A stretch of DNA of 64,000 nt from the NCBI RefSeq assembly GCF_943192895.1, contig NZ_CALPCB010000011.1:17165-81164 (forward strand), in the 5' to 3' direction. Within the stretch, counting starts at the first letter, position 1; every line of letters starts with the position of its first letter. The stretch is from Veillonella_A intestinalis. GTDB lineage: Bacteria > Bacillota > Negativicutes > Veillonellales > Veillonellaceae. Both the position numbers and the translations under genes were made by a program. The notes beneath the pieces were generated by a model, which searched no databases, was not told the origin of the DNA, and saw only the letters and a program-made list of their open reading frames with translations. Positions 54,634 through 63,567 of the stretch are shown piece by piece.

Positions 54634-56058
54634 TTAAACCTCCTCGTAACTATAGTCAAACTGTCTAATTGAGATTGCGCCTTTTTGCACAAATATCTTT
54701 ATCTGTAGATTACGATTGGCACCGCCACCAATCTTATAAACTTTGGTATACTCATCTTGATACAACAAGTCGCTGTAATCGTGTAATAACGCACCGTCCT
54801 CATCATTTAAACGCTCGTCTTTAGATGCAAACTTTATCTGCTTAGGTGTGCGATTACTAATTTGTACATTGCCGTAACCATCAATGATGTTATGAGCTAC
54901 AAAGTCATAATTCATTAATAAAACAAAGAGTTTAGTCGCTAGCCGATTCCCTGAGATAATAGACGTTTGTAACTGCTTTCCATCATCGGTGTCTAATCGC
55001 TCGTCTAACACGCCAATCTTAGTACCATAAGCAACATATACGTCCTTGTTGTAATCCACTACATCATGTAAATCATGTGTTAATTTACGTGATGTAAATA
55101 CACCTCTGCCATCTTCATATCGAGGTATGTAATGATATAAAAATACTAGATTACCAGTCTCTGGTTTTATCCATATCTGTTTACGACTCGGTACGTGCCA
55201 CATCTCGCAAGTATCTTTGATATTTTTAATTAAATAAGCATTTATATTCAGCCCTGTCTCAAAAGGTTGAATATTTGCGTATGTATTAGTTGGCATAAAT
55301 GACATTAAACCACTATCGCCTAGATAGTAGCTGCGGTCATCAATGTTAATAGCACTACCACTACAGTAACCAGTGGTTGACAAAGGTAATACACTAAAAT
55401 AACCATCAGATGGAGCGCCAACTACCTGATACACCTTGCCATATTGCTTATACACCAGGATAGATTTACCCAAAAAATCCAAAGAAATAATTGTCCCCTG
55501 GTCTTTATAGCCCACGTCTACATACTGTCCACTTGATGCATCATTAGTATTATTTGCCCATGATTTATAATCGCCAATAGCACTCCAATACACTCTATGA
55601 CCATAAATACTAGATACAATCACACGTCCACTATAGCTTGATACAAACTCACATACAGGACTACCCTCAACGGTCGATAGCGTGCCGCTGCCACTAACAG
55701 ACTGTAGTTTGCCACCGCTTGCGATTAGTACATCACCATCAAATATGTGATATCGTGGCTTGCGTGGACCTGTTAACTGCCCTAACAGCTCATGCTTTTG
55801 TAAATCAGTTGAGTATAAATTATTACCACTGTTAAAATAAAACCGCTTACGATTAATGTCATAAAATAGGCTCTCAACCTCTACGCCCGCATCATAGGCT
55901 ATCCTCACACCTGCTACAGTGCGTAATGCTCCGTCAGTGCGGTCAAACTCGCATTGCAGGGCTTGTACCATGCTCTCTATACCGATGTTTTCAGGCGAGG
56001 TTGACCAATCAATACCCAATCTAAAACCACGGGTACTAGCTAATAGTTTTTCACCCAT
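54634..56058 (-). CDS. Phage tail hub / packaged-DNA stabilisation protein (P22 gp10-like)
   Basis: A 474-residue protein made largely of beta-propeller-like repeats (VNEALRTV-type start, then SYSGRVIVSSIYGHRVYWSA, LGKSILVYKQYGKVYQVVGA and DRSYYLGDSGLMSFMPT). Size, position after two short connector genes and the blade pattern resemble P22 gp10, the hub plugging the portal. The start at 56058 (MGEKLLAST) has GGGGG 7 bp upstream. The direct gp10 assignment is by analogy. Confidence 0.65.
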   Translation of the reverse strand: MGEKLLASTRGFRLGIDWSTSPENIGIESMVQALQCEFDRTDGALRTVAGVRIAYDAGVEVESLFYDINRKRFYFNSGNNLYSTDLQKHELLGQLTGPRKPRYHIFDGDVLIASGGKLQSVSGSGTLSTVEGSPVCEFVSSYSGRVIVSSIYGHRVYWSAIGDYKSWANNTNDASSGQYVDVGYKDQGTIISLDFLGKSILVYKQYGKVYQVVGAPSDGYFSVLPLSTTGYCSGSAINIDDRSYYLGDSGLMSFMPTNTYANIQPFETGLNINAYLIKNIKDTCEMWHVPSRKQIWIKPETGNLVFLYHYIPRYEDGRGVFTSRKLTHDLHDVVDYNKDVYVAYGTKIGVLDERLDTDDGKQLQTSIISGNRLATKLFVLLMNYDFVAHNIIDGYGNVQISNRTPKQIKFASKDERLNDEDGALLHDYSDLLYQDEYTKVYKIGGGANRNLQIKIFVQKGAISIRQFDYSYEEV

Positions 56059-56059
56059 G

Positions 56060-56530
56060 CTAATACCCCCTTGATTGTTGGATAAGTTGTGTAAGGCTAT
56101 CAATAAACCCCTTGTCAAAACCTGCATACTCAATCATTAATGACTTTTTCTTAACTAGATACGACACAAGTTGCACTAAGTAATGAGTATATAACTCGGT
56201 AAATGGTATACTATCCGTCATATTAGCTATATGGCTCTTTTTAACTGCATAGTATACCTCTTTTACAGGTTGCTTATTATACGTCTCAAAGGATCCATTA
56301 TTAATCACAATCGGATACCCTTGCTTAGGTACAAACTGCATATAACCAAGAGGTATAACATCGTTATGATTGATAGTCTTACGTTTAATTACCTCTCTGT
56401 CTTTGATAGTCGTTAAAATCATAGATAAGTGGTCAATCGCTGCATTGATGTAAGGTATGTACTCTTTTGGATTGTCCAAAATCTCATTTGACTCTAAGTT
56501 AATCTCAGTAATCAACTCGCTTACGACCAT
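56060..56530 (-). CDS. Phage head-tail connector protein 2
   Basis: A 156-residue mostly helical protein (MVVSELITEINLESNEILDN; IDSLTQLIQQSRGY at the end) that overlaps the preceding connector gene by 26 bp. Small proteins of this size between coat and tail hub genes serve as adaptors or stoppers on the portal. No named family is recognised; function comes from position. Confidence 0.65.
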   Translation of the reverse strand: MVVSELITEINLESNEILDNPKEYIPYINAAIDHLSMILTTIKDREVIKRKTINHNDVIPLGYMQFVPKQGYPIVINNGSFETYNKQPVKEVYYAVKKSHIANMTDSIPFTELYTHYLVQLVSYLVKKKSLMIEYAGFDKGFIDSLTQLIQQSRGY

Positions 56531-57053
56531 ATTCGTAATACCCCCTTGCCTCTACTACTCCAGTTGAGCCACCACTTTGATTGGCCAACTCACTCAACTG
56601 ATTGCGCCACATAGCAGTCAATCCGCTTACGTCCATCTGCATTACACGATACACAATATAATCAACAAGCATTGTCTCAATCTCAGCTATATAACCGCTC
56701 TCATCATCGAGTGTCATATAATCGACTGTTGGCACATACTCAACCTCAATTGTTTGCTCCACATCACTTTTAAACGCAACAGACTGTAATTGACTAACTG
56801 TATAGTCCTCAATCTCTTGACCATCAGCTATTACTTTTAAAATGGCTATACAATGATTAGGTAAATCTACTTGACCTATGCCACTAGCTACATAAGACCG
56901 CTTAATATAAGAGGGATAAACGCTAGCTAACATATGATTTAATAGATGATTGCCCTCATTGTAATATTCAAGCAATTTATAGGGTGTATAGTTTTCGTGG
57001 CCTGTATCATCAATCTGCATATACGCCCGATTGAGTAACTCTTTAATAACCAT
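56505..57053 (-). CDS. Phage head-tail adaptor protein
   Basis: A 182-residue protein with the pattern of phage adaptor proteins: an N-terminal helical bundle (ELLNRAYMQIDDTGHENYTP, LLEYYNEGNHLLNHMLA) and a central beta region (GQVDLPNHCIAILKVIADGQ). It is the first gene after the coat gene and its terminator. A ring of such subunits would extend the portal (P22 gp4 position). Confidence 0.7.
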   Translation of the reverse strand: MVIKELLNRAYMQIDDTGHENYTPYKLLEYYNEGNHLLNHMLASVYPSYIKRSYVASGIGQVDLPNHCIAILKVIADGQEIEDYTVSQLQSVAFKSDVEQTIEVEYVPTVDYMTLDDESGYIAEIETMLVDYIVYRVMQMDVSGLTAMWRNQLSELANQSGGSTGVVEARGYYEYGRKRVDY

Positions 57054-57067
57054 ATAATCGCTCCTAT

Positions 57068-57095
57068 AAATAAAGGGGAGTCATTACAACTCCCC
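57068..57095 (-). terminator. Partial terminator after the coat gene
   Basis: GGGGAGT (57075-57081) and ACTCCCC (57089-57095) form a 7-bp stem with a 7-base loop, followed on the minus strand by the interrupted T run TTTATTTA. It may lower expression of connector genes relative to coat. Confidence 0.7.
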
Positions 57096-57107
57096 CTCTC
57101 AAAAAAA

Positions 57108-58088
57108 CTAATCGATTTTACCGCCAGTGATAACTTGGATTACGCCATAATCTTTGCTATTATACTTAGACTTTTCAATGCCAGCCATAATGCTAATGCC
57201 GTTACCTTGTACATTGCCGTAATCATCAGTCTGGCTAATACGGCGTGGCTCGCTTGCTACCCCAAAGCATGCAGCCTGTGTGCCGAGCAATAAGTTACGG
57301 TTAATAGTTGCTCCACTAGCGCCACTATTAGCTGTCACTACACGCTCGTACTCGTACAATACTACCCCGTCATACTCCCCAAGTGCCCCGCTAAAAATAG
57401 GGTTTTTATCCCCTCGTACATTAGCGTTTTGCTGTGCAGCTTGCCATACTGGGTCATCTTTAAGGTCTCGAGCCGCCCAAGGACTGACTAACATAATGTA
57501 CTTGTCTTGGCCATCAACTTTGATTGGGTTAACCTTAGGCGCATGCATTTTAGCCTTACGACGAGCAGCGCTAATTAAGCTACAAGTTAATTTGTCAGTA
57601 GCTGTTGTGCCTGCTACGGCCCCTGCACTTGCTGCATACATTACCTCACCTGCTGTAGGATTAGCACTTAATTTTGTCATCAAAGTGTCATCTAAGTAAT
57701 CAGACAACCATTGTGTTAACGCACTTTTGATAAGCGGTAAATTGTCGTATGGCGATTTTTGGTCCTCTGCCTCGTAACGTGTTACTGCGTTGCGGATCAA
57801 GTCAACAGGTACGCTAAAATCATAAATGCTTAATTGGTCCTCTTTGCCCTTTAATGTGGCACGGGTACCAACTACCCCAGCCCCAGTCAAATTCATCGCA
57901 AGGCCAAATGTTACTTTATCGCCTTTAGCTTGCTTTAAGTCGTTGTTACGATGCACTACATTTTTACCGTCAGTGGATGTAAACTTTTCAAAATAACTCT
58001 CTTTCAAACCCTCACGCCAAACCTTGCGAGCCCATAACTTAGGTACAAGATTTGCGGGGATTGTTAATTGATTGGTCATATCTGCCAT
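57108..58088 (-). CDS. Phage major capsid protein (N4-gp56/DUF4043-like)
   Basis: A 326-residue coat protein with an HK97-like layout. The N-terminal block LVPKLWARKVWREGLKESYF and the internal DFSVPVDLIRNAVTRYEAED match the N4-gp56/DUF4043 capsid family, as do the VSPWAARDLK block and the end YGVIQVITGGKID. It lies right after the scaffold gene and is followed by a partial terminator, consistent with high expression. Confidence 0.85.
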   Translation of the reverse strand: MADMTNQLTIPANLVPKLWARKVWREGLKESYFEKFTSTDGKNVVHRNNDLKQAKGDKVTFGLAMNLTGAGVVGTRATLKGKEDQLSIYDFSVPVDLIRNAVTRYEAEDQKSPYDNLPLIKSALTQWLSDYLDDTLMTKLSANPTAGEVMYAASAGAVAGTTATDKLTCSLISAARRKAKMHAPKVNPIKVDGQDKYIMLVSPWAARDLKDDPVWQAAQQNANVRGDKNPIFSGALGEYDGVVLYEYERVVTANSGASGATINRNLLLGTQAACFGVASEPRRISQTDDYGNVQGNGISIMAGIEKSKYNSKDYGVIQVITGGKID

Positions 58089-58101
58089 TTAAAATCTCTC
58101 C

Positions 58102-59010
58102 TTATCCGATTAACTCTTTAATCTGTCGCTGCAGGCTCTCTGGCAACTCTGCCTCACGCCCCTCAGCAACGATTTTTATCAACTCATCATCAGTAATAGT
58201 TGCTGCTGCTTTACCGTTACCGCCACCTAATGCACCAGCTTTTGGTAAATCCTTAGCTTTGTCTAAAGGATTAGATTGCGGTGTCTGCTGTACTGCTTGC
58301 TCATTACGTTTAGTTCGCAACCGCTCTACAAAATTATTAATGACATCAAAGTCTTGTTGCGTGCCTACCCCATTGTCAATACGTGCATAAGCCGCATCAA
58401 TAGGGTTAGACTCCGCTCGTGTCATGCTATTAAGCTCATCTTGTGCCATAGCAAACACATCTCTAAAATCATCAGCACTTGTTAATTGGTTGATAAACGC
58501 CATGTTTTGGTTACGCATCGCAACACGTTGTTGTTGCTCTTGTGTAATTACATATTTGATTTGCCCTTGTAACTCCATTAATTGAGCATATTTGTCAGGC
58601 TCCGAATACATAATGTCATCGACATTATCAATCCCAAGCTGTTGCATAGCAGTTTTACTAGCAAAGTCATTAATATTGGAGACGTCCTGCTCTGATAATG
58701 CCATTGGTGTAGATTGTTGCTTATACTCGTTAAGCTTACGCTCCGCCTCTTTACGCCGATTGCGTTCGGCAGCAAGGGCTTTGTTTAAATCACCGTGATT
58801 ATCCTGTGTAGGCTCATCATCAGCCGTCACTCCGTCATGAGTACCGTCTCCTGTGGGCACATCATCAGAGTTAAGAGGGATATCTGTTTCTGTGCTCTTT
58901 GGTTCTTCGGACTGCTTTTCGGGCGCTTCAGCGACTGGCGCTACGTCTTGCAAATCATCGGCTGTAAAACCAAAATCTTCAGCATTTACTACATTGTTTT
59001 CATCAGTCAT
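58102..59010 (-). CDS. Phage scaffolding protein
   Basis: A 302-residue acidic, largely helical protein with an unstructured N-terminal 75 residues (rich in D, E, T, P), a helix LNKALAAERNRRKEAERKLN and a conserved-looking C-terminal helix-turn (ATITDDELIKIVAEGREAEL). Position between portal and coat and composition identify it as the internal scaffold. AAAAGGAGACCG precedes the ATG. The gap on its 5' side holds the hairpin array. Confidence 0.82.
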   Translation of the reverse strand: MTDENNVVNAEDFGFTADDLQDVAPVAEAPEKQSEEPKSTETDIPLNSDDVPTGDGTHDGVTADDEPTQDNHGDLNKALAAERNRRKEAERKLNEYKQQSTPMALSEQDVSNINDFASKTAMQQLGIDNVDDIMYSEPDKYAQLMELQGQIKYVITQEQQQRVAMRNQNMAFINQLTSADDFRDVFAMAQDELNSMTRAESNPIDAAYARIDNGVGTQQDFDVINNFVERLRTKRNEQAVQQTPQSNPLDKAKDLPKAGALGGGNGKAAATITDDELIKIVAEGREAELPESLQRQIKELIG

Positions 59011-59029
59011 ATTCGGTCTCCTTTTAAAA

Positions 59030-59208
59030 ATTAGTTTATCGTCATTAATAAGGACGCAAATTGCAGTTTAACGACGATTGCAAGGTCGCATTGATTAGTT
59101 AACGTCAATAATCGGACGAGATAGCAACTCATAAGCCGTCCACTATCATTTGATAGGCTACTTGCTCTGAGTTAAGCATGGAAATCAGTTTTACGTCATG
59201 ATTAGGAC
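59030..59208 (-). repeat. Array of small hairpin repeats between portal and scaffold genes
   Basis: Four degenerate copies of a 25-27 bp unit lie at 59030-59056, 59062-59088, 59094-59118 and 59184-59208. On the minus strand each reads CGTC, an 8-9 base loop, GACG, then a tail like TWAACTRAT. The second copy instead has CGAC and GTCG, a compensatory change that keeps the stem. The spacing is 32, 30 and 90 bp, about multiples of 30. The 206-bp gap encodes no convincing protein. Confidence 0.6.
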
Positions 59209-59215
59209 ATTGTAT

Positions 59216-61216
59216 TTACATTCGAGGTGGCAATTCTTGCGGTAATTGCTGCGCCTGCTGTTGCAATTGTTGTTGCTGTGCAAAACCCTGTTGCGCTTGC
59301 ATAGCACTATTTATTTGCAATTGGTCATTACTACCTTGACTCGCTAAACGCTCTGCCATAATCTGCTGTGGCGAGATATTAACACCAATTGTTTGTAGAT
59401 ACTCTGAAAGCGCTTCAGCAGGTAAATCTTTAACGTTAGCACTAAGTCGCACATCTGGCTGTGCAGGTTGACTGCTACGCTCTTTAATGATTTTAAGCAT
59501 CTCATCCTTGTCTGGAAAATCCATATACTTGATGATAATCTCCATCGGGATATCAGCGCCCGACTGTTTAGCCTCAAGCAATTGATAAAGACTTGCCTTG
59601 CGTGCCGTCGCACTCGCCTGTGAAGTCACAATCGTGATATCAAAATCAAATGCCGATAGGTCATACAGTACCTTTTTGACTGGATTGCCGTCCTCGTCTA
59701 ATTGTGGGTTGCCGTATGGATCTAATTGCTGTTGCTCAACCATAGCTTGATTTAAATTAGGCTCAATGTGAGCAAACTCTGCTTTGCCATCATCGCCTAA
59801 TATACGCATTGCTTTTGACTCGTTATAATATTGAGGTATTAAACCAGCTTTGCCTTTATCGCCCCATAACAGCAAGACAATTTGACGTTCTGCCTCTTTT
59901 GCTTTGTCAAAGATATCCGCTGTTTGTACCGTCGTAACAGACTGACGTAAGTCAATCGCTTTGCCACTCATACTAGCGCTGATAGAGCCACTTAATGACT
60001 CTGGCGTGATACCGCTAATCGTGTAAAAATCACTACTTGCTTGATTTTCAAGCTCAATATTGCCAATTGACTGATTAGCGGGTAAACCATCGGTAAATGT
60101 TACATTTTGAGGTAAAAATAAGTTAGCCCCTGGTGTAGTTACCTTATCCTTAATCGTCTTTTTAGTACGCTCGTCTTGTACTCCATACCAAAATCTAACA
60201 CCTAAAGCTTGCTGATTGACGATGTGCATACGCTGACTACGATTTTTATTAAGCTCACGCTGTGCATCTTTAATATCTCGTACAATACCTGCAGGCTCTA
60301 GCCTGTCATCATCCGCATCAGCACCGCTGTAATAACAATACTGATACACTAATGGATATCGTCCATGACTGTATGGACTCTCGTTGTCCTCTAGCAACAC
60401 ATCATCAGCAAATGTGGCATAGCGTATCTTAATATCTGGTATTTGTCGCCCCTTAGCATTGACTGCCTGTGCTAATCCATATAACGGACTAGACTCATCA
60501 ATCACACCTTGACTCGTTACATAAATAGTCTTAGTATCATACACCTTGTACCAATACTGTACGACCCGTACCTTTTTAAGGTCCTTATCAAACCATTGCG
60601 GATATGAGTTACTCTCTTGCTCTGTGTCGTCGTATTTATGATAGAGTCGCTCAATCTCATCTACTTTATCAGGATAGACTTGTTTAAGCTTGTCTTTGCT
60701 CTCCCATGTATAACGCCCACAAAACATGGCATCGGATAAATCCTCTCGTATACTTTCAGGGTCCTTAAATACATCAAAAGGACTCATTCGTTCAATCAAT
60801 ACTTGACCGTCCATTTTACTGTAATCAAAGTCATAGGATATCCAGTAAGCGCCAAGTCCACATGTCACAACATCTCTAAATACTTTTTTCTTTTCCCGTT
60901 GATAATTAGTACGGTCTAATACGTACTTTGTAATACCCTTTGCAACACGACTAACCCTATCGTCCTCCTCACTACGAGGCATAAAATCTGGCTCAGTCTC
61001 GTTTTGCGCTGCATAACCACACAATAGATTAACTACAGGTCTAATGCGGTTAATTGTAATGCAAGGACGGTTATTATCCTTTAATTGTTTGCGGTCCGCA
61101 TCAGTCCATTGATTACCTTGTACAAAGGCATAATCCTCATGCGCCTCTTTGCGCCAATCCTCACCGATGAGTAAGGCACGTTTTACATTGTCTTTTGCTA
61201 CATAAATATCAAACAT
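59216..61216 (-). CDS. Phage portal protein, P22-like
   Basis: A 666-residue portal that forms the DNA entry ring. The N-terminal blocks DYAFVQGNQWTDADRKQLKD, NRPCITINRIRPVVNLLCGY and YVLDRTNYQREKKKVFRDVV match P22-type portals, which are large. The C-terminus ends in a Gln-rich stretch (QQQLQQQAQQLPQELPP), comparable to the barrel region of P22 gp1. It follows a 66-residue gene and precedes the hairpin array. Confidence 0.9.
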   Translation of the reverse strand: MFDIYVAKDNVKRALLIGEDWRKEAHEDYAFVQGNQWTDADRKQLKDNNRPCITINRIRPVVNLLCGYAAQNETEPDFMPRSEEDDRVSRVAKGITKYVLDRTNYQREKKKVFRDVVTCGLGAYWISYDFDYSKMDGQVLIERMSPFDVFKDPESIREDLSDAMFCGRYTWESKDKLKQVYPDKVDEIERLYHKYDDTEQESNSYPQWFDKDLKKVRVVQYWYKVYDTKTIYVTSQGVIDESSPLYGLAQAVNAKGRQIPDIKIRYATFADDVLLEDNESPYSHGRYPLVYQYCYYSGADADDDRLEPAGIVRDIKDAQRELNKNRSQRMHIVNQQALGVRFWYGVQDERTKKTIKDKVTTPGANLFLPQNVTFTDGLPANQSIGNIELENQASSDFYTISGITPESLSGSISASMSGKAIDLRQSVTTVQTADIFDKAKEAERQIVLLLWGDKGKAGLIPQYYNESKAMRILGDDGKAEFAHIEPNLNQAMVEQQQLDPYGNPQLDEDGNPVKKVLYDLSAFDFDITIVTSQASATARKASLYQLLEAKQSGADIPMEIIIKYMDFPDKDEMLKIIKERSSQPAQPDVRLSANVKDLPAEALSEYLQTIGVNISPQQIMAERLASQGSNDQLQINSAMQAQQGFAQQQQLQQQAQQLPQELPPRM

Positions 61217-61225
61217 ATGCTCTCC

Positions 61226-61426
61226 TTACTCCACCATCTCCGACCCATACATCATGCGATACATATCATCTAACTGCCATTGAGGCATATTAGCTACAAA
61301 ACCAGCCAATTGTTCATCAGTATATTTTGCAGGTATAACAACGCCATTATTGACCCGCTCACCATACTCACTTTTAAGCACTTTATAAGCGTAATCTCGT
61401 AACGCCCTATCACTCATACGCCCCAT
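61226..61426 (-). CDS. Small phage protein between terminase and portal
   Basis: A 66-residue protein (MGRMSDRALRDYAYKVLKSE) that overlaps the terL end by 13 bp and ends 9 bp before portal. It contains no motif I recognise; it is helical and acidic at the C-terminus (MYRMMYGSEMVE). Tight packing between two structural genes makes it likely to be translated. Confidence 0.65.
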   Translation of the reverse strand: MGRMSDRALRDYAYKVLKSEYGERVNNGVVIPAKYTDEQLAGFVANMPQWQLDDMYRMMYGSEMVE

Positions 61427-62772
61427 GCAGTTTGCTCCTCTCTATCACTATCAACATAATGGTATCCATCGTTAAACTCTTGTTTAATGTTGTAAGCAGG
61501 CATTGGTCTGCTCATTAATAAGTACCTAAACGCATCATAAGCGTGGTCCTCTTGTTCAGTATCCACGTCCTCTACATTGCGTTTACTATAAGTTAAAGCA
61601 GGCAATGTCCTAATGAGATTAGTGCAAGTCTCAAAGATAAACACTTTACGTTGTCTTAATCGCTCGTGGACTTGCATTTTACCTGCTAATCTATCGTTGT
61701 CAGCCTTATCCCAAGGTACTCCCTCAGTCGCAAATATCTCCTGTATGGTAGGACCATCATGACCTGTACGTTGCCATATAGCAGGGTCAGCCACGCCGTA
61801 CCAACTACTCATAAACTTACATTTACGCGCCACCTCACGAGCCGTCTCCTGCGTGCCAATATTAGGCTGTCCTTGCTTGCAACCATATATCTCATGAGTG
61901 ATAAATATATTGCCCTCATAATCGACTGCTGCACCATACACTGCATACGGTTTAGTAAACCCCCAGTCCATAGCTCGTAGCCGTGTCCAGTTATTAGGTA
62001 TATCAAACGGCTTAACTACATGTATATCTCGGTCAAACTCCTCAAATACTTGACCGTCGAATATATCCCAATTGCCATCTTTGTACGCTTTACGCAATTT
62101 ATCGGGCAAGGTATCGAGGTTATCTATATAAGTAGTTGCCAAATATGGATTATCATCAACTCGGGCTTGTACAAAGGCTATTTTATCGGCAAACTGTTGC
62201 AAGTTTTTTGGTATATTGCGGTCTATAAACAGCGACTTAACCCACATGTGACCTTTGCCACCAGGATTCGTGCCACCAAAGAATTTAGTGTCCTCAATAC
62301 CAGTCCATCTAAGTCGCATACGTAAAAAATCAAAGACGTTTTGCTCATTAAGTGTCATCTCATCGATAGCAATCGCTGCAAACTCACTGGATAGATACTT
62401 TTCAGGTCTATCTAAGTTGCGAAAACATATCACACCGTTGCCCCATTCTGGCTTTAGCACAAACTCATGATCTGTAGTCTTGTAATCGCCTAGCCACTCA
62501 GGAAACTCCATACGGATTTTACTTATCTGTCTATCTTTAAGTGATGGATAGTCCTCGCAGAATATGCCAACTCGTATACCTTGTAATCCAGTTTTTACAA
62601 ACCAATTGATTAATAGATACACCATCGACCATCGTAAGATATACGATTTGCCACCGCCTGCAGCGCCACCATATAAGATGTACTTGTTATTAAGCACGGC
62701 TCTTATAAAGTCACGTTGCCTTGCCGTAGGATTGATTACATCGTTTAGCAAGTTAATACGCTTACTCTGCAT
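61414..62772 (-). CDS. Phage terminase large subunit
   Basis: Packaging motor of about 452 residues. The ATPase half has Walker A GGAAGGGKS (residues 35-43) and Walker B-like AIAIDEMTL; the nuclease half has the RNase H-type acidic motifs MDWGFTKPYAVYGA and the late DHAYDAFRYLLM. Several starts are possible inside the terS overlap; ATG at 62772 (MQSKRIN) is chosen for its GGTGA 5 bp upstream. This is a headful- or cos-type terminase of the Terminase_6 style. Confidence 0.93.
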   Translation of the reverse strand: MQSKRINLLNDVINPTARQRDFIRAVLNNKYILYGGAAGGGKSYILRWSMVYLLINWFVKTGLQGIRVGIFCEDYPSLKDRQISKIRMEFPEWLGDYKTTDHEFVLKPEWGNGVICFRNLDRPEKYLSSEFAAIAIDEMTLNEQNVFDFLRMRLRWTGIEDTKFFGGTNPGGKGHMWVKSLFIDRNIPKNLQQFADKIAFVQARVDDNPYLATTYIDNLDTLPDKLRKAYKDGNWDIFDGQVFEEFDRDIHVVKPFDIPNNWTRLRAMDWGFTKPYAVYGAAVDYEGNIFITHEIYGCKQGQPNIGTQETAREVARKCKFMSSWYGVADPAIWQRTGHDGPTIQEIFATEGVPWDKADNDRLAGKMQVHERLRQRKVFIFETCTNLIRTLPALTYSKRNVEDVDTEQEDHAYDAFRYLLMSRPMPAYNIKQEFNDGYHYVDSDREEQTAWGV

Positions 62773-63217
62773 CGACATCACCAACTGTTAATAAGACATT
62801 ATGACTTTGTAAATCCTCTTTGCTTATTTTGTCTCGCCAACTTTCACGACGACGATTTTTAAGCCAAAAGATTAATGCTGTAACATTAGGCGGTTGATGT
62901 TTGCGCACTATCTTAGTTACCACAAGCTCAACCTCACCTGTGTCATTGTTTTGTCGTGGCTCTTTAGTCACCTCATCAAAACTATATCCCATAGCCGATT
63001 TAATAAGAGTCTCCTCTATCTCATCATCTATTATGTCTTTCCCTTTTTTTAGGGCCTTAGCTATCTGTGGAAACCGCTTTTTCCAATCATACAATGTAAC
63101 TGCGCTAATCCCCATCTTTTGGGCTATATCCTCATCGGTATACCCATTGCGAGCAAAGCCTTTGAGTAATGTTAAATTATCTGACTCTAGCCATTGTTGA
63201 TATTTACCTTTTCCCAT
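62762..63217 (-). CDS. Phage terminase small subunit
   Basis: A 151-residue DNA-recognition subunit. The N-terminal HTH (FARNGYTDEDIAQKMGISAV then LYDWKKRF) matches phBC6A51-type small terminases, and the C-terminal part has ALIFWLKNRRRESWRDK. The start at 63217 (MGKGKYQQW) has GGAG upstream; the longer frame to 63268 would run into the tRNA gene and is rejected. It overlaps terL by about 11 bp. Confidence 0.9.
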   Translation of the reverse strand: MGKGKYQQWLESDNLTLLKGFARNGYTDEDIAQKMGISAVTLYDWKKRFPQIAKALKKGKDIIDDEIEETLIKSAMGYSFDEVTKEPRQNNDTGEVELVVTKIVRKHQPPNVTALIFWLKNRRRESWRDKISKEDLQSHNVLLTVGDVDAE

Positions 63218-63241
63218 AGGCTCTCCTCTCTTGATTAAATA

Positions 63242-63330
63242 TGGCGGAACGTGTTGGATTTGAACCAACGAGCCCCATTAGGGCAAAGTGCTTAGCAGGC
63301 ACTCACAATAAACCACTCTGTCAACGTTCC
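63242..63330 (-). tRNA. tRNA-Ser (anticodon GCU), phage-located
   Basis: The 7-bp acceptor GGAACGT/ACGTTCC, discriminator G and encoded CCA (63242-63244) frame a full cloverleaf: anticodon stem AGTGC/GCACT with loop CTGCTAA (anticodon GCT), a long variable arm GCCC-TAAT-GGGGC as in serine tRNAs, and a T arm GTTGG-TTCAAAT-CCAAC. It reads AGC/AGU. It lies between the late regulator and terS and is co-oriented with the late genes. Confidence 0.92.
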
Positions 63331-63342
63331 ACGTTTTAGGTA

Positions 63343-63374
63343 GCAAAAAAGGCACCTCTCGGTACCCTTTTGCT
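63343..63374 (-). terminator. Hairpin with U tract upstream of the tRNA-Ser gene
   Basis: On the minus strand AGCAAAAGGGTACC pairs imperfectly with GGTGCCTTTTTTGCT around a GAGA loop, giving a terminator-like structure with a T6 run inside the stem base, between the 119-residue regulator gene and the tRNA. Confidence 0.6.
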
Positions 63375-63421
63375 CTTAATGTTAGGAGGATGATAGTTGC
63401 TAGCCCCATCCAGCGCAAGTA

Positions 63422-63484
63422 AGGGGACACAAGTTAATTGGCTGAATACACAATGAAAGGAATGTAGAACTTACAACGTCCCCT
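63422..63484. repeat. Long-range inverted repeat in the gene-free stretch upstream of the tRNA
   Basis: AGGGGAC (63422-63428) and GTCCCCT (63478-63484) are perfect 7-bp arms about 50 bp apart, with a smaller AAGTT/AACTT pair inside. No gene covers 63375-63530. The late promoter or a processing site could be here; no strong -35/-10 pair is visible. Confidence 0.4.
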
Positions 63485-63530
63485 ATGGTTATATTATATT
63501 AGCAATCAAGAGTTGCTATTCTCATCATGA

Positions 63531-63562
63531 AAAATAGGGCGCAACTTTAATTAGCTACGCCC
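63531..63562 (-). terminator. Terminator of the late regulator gene
   Basis: Minus strand GGGCGTAGCT and AGTTGCGCCC form 10 pairs (two wobbles) with a 6-base loop, followed by TATTTTT, just after the 119-residue gene. Confidence 0.8.
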
Positions 63563-63567
63563 TCTGC

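Noticed and set aside
59131..59179. 16-codon frame (MLNSEQVAYQMIVDGL) in the portal-scaffold gap
   Set aside because: It has no ribosome-binding site and is very short; the hairpin repeats account for this gap better. A gene remnant cannot be excluded.
63242..63330. tRNA-Ser as the prophage attachment site
   Set aside because: It lies in the middle of phage late genes, with phage genes on both sides, so it cannot mark this prophage's end.
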